Assembly (NCBI GenBank): GCA_964202895.1 | Contig: CAXNJM010000001.1 | Coordinates: 744,001 to 808,000 of the forward strand | Origin: JAJTDS01 sp964202895 | Lineage (GTDB): Bacteria; Pseudomonadota; Alphaproteobacteria; Rickettsiales; UBA1997 | Length of the DNA: 64,000 bases | Reading direction: 5' to 3' | Shown here: positions 49,544 to 57,946 of the stretch, piece after piece | How positions within the stretch are numbered: the first letter of the stretch is position 1 | Layout of the letters: each line of letters starts with the position of its first letter | Translations under genes and position numbers: made by a program | Notes under the pieces: generated by a model | Seen by the model: the letters and a program-made list of their open reading frames with translations, nothing else | Databases searched by the model: none | Told to the model about the DNA's origin: nothing

Positions 49544-49639
49544 GGGTGTTTGATGCATCGGGAGCCCCTTCTTTCTAGTGGGCTGAAGCCCCTTGTTGCA
49601 GTTATCATAGAGTGCGAACCTAGACAAGTTAAAATAAAA

Positions 49640-50127
49640 TTATGTAATAGCCCCTACAAACCACTCCGATGCAATAGATAGATTTTGTTTATCCAAGAAT
49701 TCTCGTTTTAGATAATCATGAGCACCACATACAATAACAATCTGAATCGCACCTTTAGATTTGGCAGTAGTTTTGATAGTTTTTACCAACTCATTACCAA
49801 CAGATTGCCAAAGATTTTCTGACTTTACACAAAAATCATCAATGTTAATCCACCAGGATCATAAACCTCTGGAGCATTTATTAGCTTACCAATGATAAAT
49901 CCTAGAATTTCTTTGTTATGGCCTTCTGCCGTAAACATAATATAATTTTTATCATTCAACAATTCTTTAAACCATTTCTCTTGAGTTTTATCGCCTTCTT
50001 CTCCTGCATATCGCCAGAATTGTGGTTGTATTTTTTCGTAAACTCGCCGTTTGGTTTTTGAGAGCAAAACCATATCGTTGATATTTGAAAGTTTTGTTGG
50101 GTATATCTCAAGATTGCTGATTCTCAT
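49640..50127 (-). pseudogene. GNAT-family acetyltransferase, frameshifted
   Basis: Frame one (50127 to 49825) starts MRISNLEIYPTK and carries the N-terminal GNAT strands, including ILGFIIGKL and the segment VYDPGGLTL. The continuation lies in another frame, starting IDDFCVKSENLWQSVGNEL and reading on through AKSKGAIQIVIVCGAHD to a stop at 49642-49640. PGGL followed by IDDF is the expected order in this GNAT subgroup, so one base is missing near 49843-49850. The intact protein would have about 162 residues. The start overlaps the 3' end of the serine hydrolase gene by 20 bp. Confidence 0.8.
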
Positions 50128-53100
50128 TTGTTGTTATTTTTTTAAGCTTTTCATCAATTTTAGAATCTTGCAAATGCAAATTATTTTTTGGCAAAATCTC
50201 ATTATTTATTTGCGGTTTAGCTAATGAATTGTAAATTTTCCAGAATTCTTCATTTGACTTTTCAAGAGCATTTCTCATTGCCAAAATTTCTTCTTCTTTA
50301 TATTTTTGCCAAAGCTCTAAACTAGTTTGATATATATCATTATTAAGTTTAATTGTTTTTTTATCTTCTTGCCATTTTTCTTCTGATAATTGCCCCTTAT
50401 TAATAGCATATGCTATTGGCATTGTTAAATCTTCAAAATGCACAACAGAAAAAATTGCTCGATTATTTTTAAGATCAATAATTGTACTGCTATTTGAACC
50501 AAATCCGCCACCATTATGGGTTCTATAATCTTTCCAAGCGAGATCACTAAAAGCCATATAACCAAATCCATATGTTTCAGCTTTAGAATTTTCATTTTTG
50601 CCATCATATTGCTCTATTTTTTGCTCGTTAAAGATTTTTTGAATATTTTCGTCTTTAAAAATAGAAAATTTATCATTATTTGCTAAAATATGCATTGCGA
50701 TTAAAGCCTGCGATACTGGATCTGCATATGATCCACCGCAGGCTAGATCATAAAAATGCGAAGGAATTTCAATCAATTGACCGCCATAAAAATTCTTTGT
50801 TTCAGCTATTGTTAAATCTTGTTGCTTGTTAAATTTATTATCAATTTTGCTTTTGTTGTTAATGTATAAAATTTGATCCGAAGTAAAATATTTTAGATTT
50901 TCCGCTATCTCTTTGCCATTTACCTTATCATTAGCAATGATTTTTTCTTTTACTCTTGCAATAACCAATTCATTAATAATATCGCCAAAAGTTGTGTTTT
51001 TATTATTTTCCTTGCTGGCAACACCAATTAATATTCTACCTAAAATTTCGTAGTCAATGTTGTTATAAAGATATTCTTCTTGTTTTTGCCCCCAAGAGTC
51101 ATCTCTTTTAATCTTTTCAAGATCAATCATATCATCTAAGCTTAATTTTTGATGATTTTTAACAATTTTTTCGGCAAAAGAAAAAGAATTTTTATCAACT
51201 TGAAGTAATCCAGAAGTGTGTTGAGCTAAGTCTTTTATCGTAATTTTTTGATAATTTGGATCTTTTACTAATTCTTCCTTAAAATATTTTGAATTGGGAA
51301 ATTTTTCTGAAAGCACTTCTGCAAAATATGATAATTTTGCATCAATTCCTTGTGGAAAATATTTTTTATAAAGACCTTCTTCAAGCATTCTTAATATTGC
51401 AACTGCAGTGAGCATTTTTGCGTTACTATCAATACTAAATATCAAATTGTTTTCATTATTTTGAGAAAAATTATATTGGGAAATTTGATATTTCTCATTT
51501 TCATATTTGACATCAGCAACACCACAAGAAAGAGCTACACCGCCATCACCACTAAAAGATTTTGATATAACTTTTTTACCAAATTTTAAATCCTCAATAT
51601 TTTGACTTACCAATACAGCATTATTAATTGCTTGAGGATCTTTAAATTCTAAACTCTTATGATTCATTTTATCTAATACCCGATCGCAATCTTTAAAAAC
51701 ATTAGATATTTCTTCTCTTGCCTTGCTAAGCTGTGGTTTTATTGCTTCTACTATTTTATTAAAATCATCAAGATTCTTAATTTCTGCCACTTTATTACTA
51801 TCAATAACCCCTTTTTCATCACAAAAATGCTCTTTTACATATTGATTTAAAGATTCTTGAGCTGGCTCATATGTTTTGCGGATTTGATTATGAAAATCGC
51901 CAAAATTTTGTGGCAATCTTTTTTGATCAATTAGTTCTTTTTGCCATTCCTGAGAAGCATAATCCCAAGCGCGAGCTTTTTTATTATACTCTTCATATTC
52001 ATAATCTTGCAATACATTACTTGGATCGCCATATTTCTTATATTCATTCAATGCATTACTTGGATCGCCATATTTCTCATAATCTGATTGATCGCATTTA
52101 TCACGAAAATACTGGTTAATTTTTGAGATATAATCGCAACTAATAATGGTTAATATGGAATCCCTCGCAAATACATCTTGCTGTTTTATTGAAACATCTA
52201 GATTTGTAGCGACATCTTTTATATTAGGATTACTACTAGTATTCATAAAATCTTCAATAGAAATGTTCATATGTACTTTTGCAAATGCATTATTACCTGG
52301 ATGACCTCCACTATGCCATAATAATATTCCTTCGTCACCCTTATCTTCAATTGCCAAGCCAAGTGAATAATTTTTTCCTAAACCATTAAGATTTTCTCCT
52401 AATTTGCGGGCTTCAACATAATATTTGCGAATTTCTGCTATTTTCTGTGAATCATTTTGTAATTTATTTTCCATCCCGCAAACAAGATTTGACAATTCAC
52501 CATAAAATTTTTCAAGGTCAGCAACGGTTGAACATAAACCGCCCTCAGAAAGTGCTATATAGCCTTTCTTAGTATTTCTAAGGAATCCTCCCTAACATTC
52601 TCCTTTCTTGGAAGGTTATAATTATAATCATAAATCACATCTTTAACTATAACATTATCACTAATTCCTTTTCTTGCTTCCTCCGATTCATATATTGACT
52701 TTGTATTATCTAATTTAAGTGGTGTTAAAATTCTATTTTTCAGCTCTGCATAATAATCTTGATCGGCAACAAGATTCATCATATCTTCAGCAAGAACAAA
52801 GCCAAGATTACAATAAGCAAAAGAACTCCGTTGACTTTGTGGATCAAAAGAAAATAGCGATTTATCTCCATAAACATTCATTCTAAATTGTTCTTTTTCT
52901 TTCTCATTTAGTTTATCTGGATCAAGATTAGCATCTTTCTGATAAAGATAATGATCGCCATTTCTAAGGCCACTTCTATGGCTTAGAAGTTCTAACATTG
53001 TTACATTACCACATCCTACCTCATTAATCATTTGACGATATTTATTGATTTTTTCTTGCCTTTCAGGGTATTTTGATTCAGCCTTATTTAAAACATCTAG

Positions 53101-53286
53101 CAAAGTTGCATTTATTTTATTGTCACCAAATTCACCATCAACGGCCATTATAGCTGCTGTTGCGGCACAAAATGTTTTTGAAACACTCATAATCCAAGCT
53201 TCTTTATTTCTATCTGATTCAAGGGATTTTGAATTATATTCAAATTTAGTTACCAACCCGTCTGGAAATTTTAAATTATCTTTCAT
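50108..53286 (-). pseudogene. Tandem serine hydrolase (beta-lactamase fold), frameshifted between its N-terminal and remaining parts
   Basis: Two frames combine to about 1058 residues. The first (53286-52555) carries SVSK (Ser34/Lys37), Y158-C-N and ends abnormally at a TAG. The second is open from about 52590 and reads TKKGYIALSEGGLCSTVADLEKFY, then WHSGGHPG (the HxG/KTG-like motif of domain 1), and continues to 50108; it is usually called from ATG 52495. A second full hydrolase domain follows with SNAK, YNN and HNGGG, roughly residues 355, 480 and 660 of the downstream part. So two class C beta-lactamase-type domains are fused. No signal peptide is seen, unusual for such enzymes. The C-terminus shares a tag with the upstream GNAT protein. 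Confidence 0.85.
52015..52077. repeat. Duplicated 39-bp in-frame unit inside the serine hydrolase gene
   Basis: A 24-bp stretch at 52015-52038 recurs exactly at 52054-52077, a period of 39 bp (13 codons). It encodes two consecutive copies of YGDPSN(A/V)L in the linker between the two hydrolase domains. Confidence 0.95.
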
Positions 53287-53295
53287 ATCGACTCC

Positions 53296-54105
53296 TCATA
53301 AATATTTGTTATTATTAGCAAGATTCTCGTTAATTTTAGAATTTTGCAAATTATTTTTTGGCAAAATCTTATGATTTATTTGCGGTTTAATAAAAATCTG
53401 CTTCTTTGCCACTTTTTCATTAATTCTATTTTTTTGATTTGTTATAAAATCTTCCAATGTTATATTTTGGGGCGAGCCTAAGAAGAAAAAGGCTTGATAC
53501 GGTTTTTTTTCAATCTCAGTTTTAAGATTTTGCAATTCTTCTTCTAAATTTTTTGTTTTATCAATATTGACAATTATTTTAGTAAGATCGTGAGGTATAT
53601 AGCCAATATTCGAATCTATTTCATTGGGGATTTTAATCTCTCTTTCTATGGCCGAAATATCAAAATTACGACTTTTTAAAATCGCCAAATAAGTATCAAA
53701 ATTTTTTCCCTTGCTTGTAACTCCTCTTAAGCTAATCAAAGCTTTTGGCAACTCGTCATTGTTATCCTTGGCAATTTTTGTTATTGTTTCATCAAATAAA
53801 ATTGAAAAATAGCCTTTTCCTTCATGTTCTGTGGCGGTCGCAATGGTTCCCATCATAATTCTTAGTGGATCTTTTGATATACCAGCAAGTATTATTGAGA
53901 CTAGATTGTTTGCTTGATCTTCTATCAAAAAACTACAAATTTCTTTGGGATTTATATTAGAGTCTCTAACTTTTGGCAAATCTTCATCTTCTATTTTATA
54001 TTCTCTTACTTGATGATGATAATCTGGATCTATTTTTTTGTAATTTTCTGCGGCACGATAAGGAACATTGGCAATCATTTGTTTAATTTGGATGCTTTCA
54101 TTCAT
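53296..54105 (-). CDS. GNAT-like protein with a C-terminal tag shared with its neighbour
   Basis: The 269-residue product has a GNAT-like core, best seen in MMGTIATATEHEGKGYFSIL, where EGKGYF fits the acetyl-CoA pyrophosphate loop; ALISLRGVTSKGKNFD follows. The rest is divergent and no substrate can be proposed. The C-terminal ~35 residues (KPQINHKILPKNNL...SKINE) closely match the C-terminus of the adjacent serine hydrolase. The gene is 9 bp upstream of that gene on the same strand and leads the three-gene row. Confidence 0.7.
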   Translation of the reverse strand: MNESIQIKQMIANVPYRAAENYKKIDPDYHHQVREYKIEDEDLPKVRDSNINPKEICSFLIEDQANNLVSIILAGISKDPLRIMMGTIATATEHEGKGYFSILFDETITKIAKDNNDELPKALISLRGVTSKGKNFDTYLAILKSRNFDISAIEREIKIPNEIDSNIGYIPHDLTKIIVNIDKTKNLEEELQNLKTEIEKKPYQAFFFLGSPQNITLEDFITNQKNRINEKVAKKQIFIKPQINHKILPKNNLQNSKINENLANNNKYL

Positions 54106-54317
54106 TTCTTCTGAACTAATTTGCCTAAAATAAAAATGAATATCACTACCATCATTACTTGTTATTGGAAAATAAATATTTTTTCATATTTTATATAATG
54201 GAATTAAAAACTAAGTTCAAAAAATCTTATTTTTACAGCTTAATTTGGCAAGGTTTTTTAAGTCTTTTATGAATTTTGATTGTGGTTTTTGTGTTTTAGG
54301 TACCCGCGGAATCAGCA

Positions 54318-54414
54318 CCTTCTCTTTCTGGGTGCCGTTTTGCAACGGCATGACGAGTGTTTTAGTTCCGTCATCCAGAAAGAAGGCAAGGGGTTGAAAC
54401 CCCTTGTTGCCGTT
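54318..54414. repeat. Composite palindromic element including the second exact 28-bp repeat
   Basis: The left part (CCTTCTCTTTCTGG) is nearly complementary to CCAGAAAGAAGG near 54375, forming a long stem that encloses GCCGTTTTGCAACGGC, itself a perfect 6-bp stem. A 40-bp segment at 54326-54365 recurs at 54736-54775 with three G-to-A differences inside the second half. The right end (54387-54414) is identical to 49405-49432. Confidence 0.9.
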
Positions 54415-54470
54415 GATTAATGGAGAATATAACTTCACCACAATGGGCTGAAGCCCCTTCTCGATCTAAT

Positions 54471-54640
54471 AACCCTCCCCCAAAAATGATTAAGAAGGGA
54501 GGGTCGCAGAGCCAATTTTTTGGCGATGCGGGGGAGGGGTAAGAAATATTTTCAATAACATTAGGCATGGAGTTATAACTAGTTTTTCGACCCCTCCCCG
54601 AAATTGCTAGCAATTTTGACCCTCCCTCAAGGGGAGGGTA
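54471..54640. repeat. Composite G+C-rich inverted-repeat block
   Basis: Nested complements include GGGAGGGTC (54497-54505) with GACCCTCCC (54618-54626), GGGGAGGGGT (54531-54540) with ACCCCTCCCC (54590-54599), the hairpin ACCCTCCC/GGGAGGGT (54619-54626/54632-54639), and the 16-bp perfect palindrome AAATTGCTAGCAATTT (54601-54616). The block is far richer in G+C than its surroundings. Confidence 0.9.
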
Positions 54641-54735
54641 ATAATCTCTCAGAAGTTTTGCAAAATAATAAAGTCAATTCTGGGGCTTCCCTTCTTCGTC
54701 ATCCCGACGAAAGTCGGGACCCAGTTTTAAAACCC

Positions 54736-54776
54736 TTCTGGGTGCCGTTTTGCAACGACATAACAAGTGTTTTAAA
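54736..54776. repeat. Second copy of the CTGGGTGCCGTTTTGCAACG element
   Basis: This segment matches 54326-54365 in direct orientation with only a few transitions (cggcatgacga versus cgacataacaa), about 410 bp apart. Confidence 0.9.
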
Positions 54777-54806
54777 ATGTCTTGAACTTGTTGCGATTTT
54801 TAGCTT

Positions 54807-57800
54807 CTATTTGTTTTCTAGCCTCAATAAATGGCAATATTCGCTATTGAAATCATTTTTGTTAACCGCTATTTTTGCAATATTAAATTCATCATTGGCT
54901 GTGATTCCTTCAATGAAAGAGATTAATTCTATTCTTTTATCAATAAAATCTTCTTCTTTTTTCTTATTCTGCGGGTAAAAAACATTTTTAATAGAGGTTT
55001 CCTTGATTAACATTTTATCCCAGTTCCAATATGCTATCGCATTAATTTCGTTATTTTTTACTAGATTTTCATAATTATTAAGCAATATTGCTAAAAGTAT
55101 CAATTGTGGTTTTTTCAGGGCTAATACCTCTTTTTGTAGAGGTTGCTGGCCAGTTTTATAATCAATTATCTTAATTTTTTGTTCAGAAATATTAATGATG
55201 ATGCGATCTATTTTACCAATAATATTTATATCTCCTATCTTCGATTCCACTTTATATTCGGCATAATTTTCATAATTATTTCCTAAATATTGAGAATTAC
55301 AATCAATAAAAATAGAAATATATTTGATAAAATCTTGATAATATCGCATTCTCGCATAATAGCTAACCAGATATTTATCTGCATTTTTATCAAAAAAAGA
55401 GTTAGCAAAATTAATTATCATTGATTTTTCGATGTTTCTAAAATTAGTTTTTACAATTTCTTCTAGAACAGCATGAATGAGGTTGCCAAATTCTCGTTTG
55501 CCTTCAATCTCATCAATCTTTAACAAGGGCTTTATTTGCAAGATTTTAGTAATATAAAAATAATAAGAATCATTTGATATATTTTCAATATCGGTCACTG
55601 ATAATTTTCTTGGAATTAGATTTATCGCTACTTTAATTAATTTTTGTTGAGAATTTTTGATTATTTTTTCTTGTAATAAAAGATCTGAATCCTTGATAAT
55701 GAAGGATCCGCTCTCAAAATTACGATATTTCTGTTGATGAAAATGTAAATTTGTAAAGTTGATAATATTGGCTTTTTGATTAGATAATTTTGATAAAATT
55801 AATTCAATTTTAGTTAAAAGTTGCGAAGGCCTTAACTCTTGATTGATGATGAATTTTGAAGCTGTAAGCAATATTTCTTGATTATTGAGATAATTGCGAA
55901 AATCATATTGATTGCGACCTATTGAGCTAAATCTTTTATCTATTCCTAATTCAGCTTGCAATTTTTTACCCAACCAATTATCGCTTGCAATTTGCGGAAA
56001 AACTCCCTCGCTAAGGCTTGTTAAAACTAGCAAATTATGATTAAGTAAGCGGGCATCAATGGTTGAAATTAATTTTATTGGATTAATTTTATGATTTCTG
56101 AAATAATGCTCCGTTTCTTGACTTGCCTCAAAATAACTAATTTTGCCCGCAATAATTTTGATAAACCTTGCTAAATCGGCAATTTTAAGCCTAATTTGGC
56201 TTTTTTTCATCAAATTATCGAATAATTTTTTTAATTCTTTTTTTTCTGGCTGTTGATTGATAATTTGAGAAAATAAAATTATCGAATTATCGCTTCTGCC
56301 TATTGATATTATTGATTCAATGATCTTGCTAATTTCTATTATTAAATGCTCTAATTGCCAATTTTTTTGTAAATCTAACAAATTATCAAAGGAAGAAATA
56401 ATTTTCATTGCGAATGGCTTTATCTCTTGATTTACCGAACATTCTATAGTTTTTTTTAAACCTTGATAATTATTGAAATCACGAGCTTTTCTAATAAAAT
56501 TTATTTCAAATTGACTTGTTAAATCTTGCCAAATCTCAGCATTTTCAACATTATCTAAAATTATGGAGTGCTTAAGAATAGACAATAACTCAATTGATGA
56601 AAAATTATTATTAATTAACTTAGCAATTAAGTTAATTAATTGCAGAAATCGACAATCAGCAATTGAGATATTGCATTCATCCGAATATGGAAGCTCAATC
56701 CTTGATAATTCAAGCTTGATGAGGTCACGAAAATTATCATCATTAATAATTATGGCGGTGTTTTGTTCTGAAGAATCAGCATCAGAATATTTTCTTTCTA
56801 ATGTTTTGGCGATAAGAACCGCCTCTTCAATAATATTTTCTGCAAAAATAAACCCTACTCTTTCTTTTGCCATTTCAATAATTGTAAGAGATTGCTGTTG
56901 ATTAAAAATATTATTAAGATTACTGAATTTGTGACAATTATCAGCATTAGAAATTGCTACATCGACAAATTGCGACCATAATTTATTTTTAAAAAAATTA
57001 TCATCTTCTAATTTATTAATGCTTATATTTACTATATCGCTTGGCAATATTTCTAAAAAATTTATTAGTTTTTTAATAAAAAATTGCGGATGAGTTTGAG
57101 AATTAAATTGACTAGATTTTTTATTTTCAATAAATGATTCCAGCTCTTCAATATTGGCACCCTGCAATATGACATAACCTTTATTTTGAGAGCTTATGGC
57201 TTTGATTAATTTTCTGCCAATTTTCAAACTGCCCGTTGAACCTGCAATTATCAAAGTCTTTTGCAATTGATTTTTATTCAATAAATCAATGAAATTTTCA
57301 AAAATTAATTGTTGATATAATTGATTGCTTAGTATTTTTTGTTTAATCGCAGAATTTTTAATTCTTGCCTCTATGGAACAAAGAAAATCAAGCATTTCTT
57401 GGCGATGCTTAGGTAAATTACCATACTCCATTGCTTTAATTGTTGATAAATCTATCTCTTCGAGCATTATTTCATTAAATATTTCAGCAATATTGCTAGA
57501 AATTACCGCCATTTGATAAGTATTTAATTTGCTAAAAATAGGATTAGCAATCACCTCAGCCATCAAAAACATTAAGAATTCAGCATCTTCTAGCTTTTTA
57601 TGATTAATCAATTCAATCGCTCTTTCTATTAATTCTTCGCCATTATTATCATAATTAAAAATCTCAAAAATATCTTGATAAGATAATTCGCCAATCGCAA
57701 TAATTTTTGGTAGAATCTTTGTAGTTTTTTTGATTTCTTTTTTGGCAATAATTTTTTTAAACTCTTTGACCGCTAAATTGCTTGGCAATATTATAATTGG

Positions 57801-57917
57801 AGCATCCTCTTGGCTGAAAGATTGCGATTGATTAGAAAAATTTTCTTCTAACCAATAATATAAAGCTTCTAAAAAATTATAATAGGTTGGTATGTTGAAA
57901 ATATTGATTTTATTCAT
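54807..57917 (-). CDS. addB: Double-strand break repair protein AddB
   Basis: The 1036-residue product matches the alphaproteobacterial AddB family: N-terminal IIILPSNLAVKEFK, an inactive helicase-like core, and a C-terminal PD-(D/E)xK nuclease with FGNLIHAVLEE, GKIDRIIINI and KIIDYKTGQQ. With AddA it resects double-strand breaks for recombination. addA would normally follow directly downstream; instead the repeat region and accessory island begin. Length is in the normal range and the frame is intact. Confidence 0.93.
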   Translation of the reverse strand: MNKINIFNIPTYYNFLEALYYWLEENFSNQSQSFSQEDAPIIILPSNLAVKEFKKIIAKKEIKKTTKILPKIIAIGELSYQDIFEIFNYDNNGEELIERAIELINHKKLEDAEFLMFLMAEVIANPIFSKLNTYQMAVISSNIAEIFNEIMLEEIDLSTIKAMEYGNLPKHRQEMLDFLCSIEARIKNSAIKQKILSNQLYQQLIFENFIDLLNKNQLQKTLIIAGSTGSLKIGRKLIKAISSQNKGYVILQGANIEELESFIENKKSSQFNSQTHPQFFIKKLINFLEILPSDIVNISINKLEDDNFFKNKLWSQFVDVAISNADNCHKFSNLNNIFNQQQSLTIIEMAKERVGFIFAENIIEEAVLIAKTLERKYSDADSSEQNTAIIINDDNFRDLIKLELSRIELPYSDECNISIADCRFLQLINLIAKLINNNFSSIELLSILKHSIILDNVENAEIWQDLTSQFEINFIRKARDFNNYQGLKKTIECSVNQEIKPFAMKIISSFDNLLDLQKNWQLEHLIIEISKIIESIISIGRSDNSIILFSQIINQQPEKKELKKLFDNLMKKSQIRLKIADLARFIKIIAGKISYFEASQETEHYFRNHKINPIKLISTIDARLLNHNLLVLTSLSEGVFPQIASDNWLGKKLQAELGIDKRFSSIGRNQYDFRNYLNNQEILLTASKFIINQELRPSQLLTKIELILSKLSNQKANIINFTNLHFHQQKYRNFESGSFIIKDSDLLLQEKIIKNSQQKLIKVAINLIPRKLSVTDIENISNDSYYFYITKILQIKPLLKIDEIEGKREFGNLIHAVLEEIVKTNFRNIEKSMIINFANSFFDKNADKYLVSYYARMRYYQDFIKYISIFIDCNSQYLGNNYENYAEYKVESKIGDINIIGKIDRIIINISEQKIKIIDYKTGQQPLQKEVLALKKPQLILLAILLNNYENLVKNNEINAIAYWNWDKMLIKETSIKNVFYPQNKKKEEDFIDKRIELISFIEGITANDEFNIAKIAVNKNDFNSEYCHLLRLENK

Positions 57918-57946
57918 TAAAAACAGTTAATATAATTATCGTGCGA

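Larger units (their letters stand above)
49028..49639. other. Repeat-rich intergenic region between typA and the GNAT gene
   Basis: About 610 bp without a credible gene. The left part (49028-49260) is AT rich and holds the typA promoter region. From about 49278 rightwards several G+C-richer palindromic units are packed together: a CTGCGACTTCG unit near 49281, a GGTTGAAACC-type palindrome near 49354 and an exact copy at 49405-49432, a nested palindrome at 49461-49543 and a GGGCTGAAGCCCC unit at 49580-49600. Confidence 0.7.
54106..54806. other. Repeat-rich 700-bp region between the island and addB
   Basis: No credible gene. From left to right it holds an AT-rich stretch that should carry the promoter for the GNAT-hydrolase row, then densely packed palindromic repeats from about 54300 to 54776, described in separate entries. 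A short hairpin TCCCGAC-gaaa-GTCGGGA lies at 54702-54719. Confidence 0.7.

Noticed and set aside
49278..49640. Possible CRISPR array in the repeat-rich region
   Set aside because: The units are palindromic, unequally spaced, of several types and not separated by uniform spacers; no cas gene is nearby.
49412..49681. Open frame of 89 codons across the left flank repeats
   Set aside because: It is made of palindromic repeat sequence and overlaps the GNAT 3' end; similar repeat-derived frames arise by chance.
50108..53286. Antibiotic-resistance beta-lactamase
   Set aside because: Motifs show the fold, but there is no signal peptide, the protein is about three times the usual size and it is broken; resistance function is not supported.
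54604..54978. Open frame on the plus strand across the repeats and the addB 3' end
   Set aside because: It crosses repeat DNA and lies antisense to addB, with no recognisable domain.
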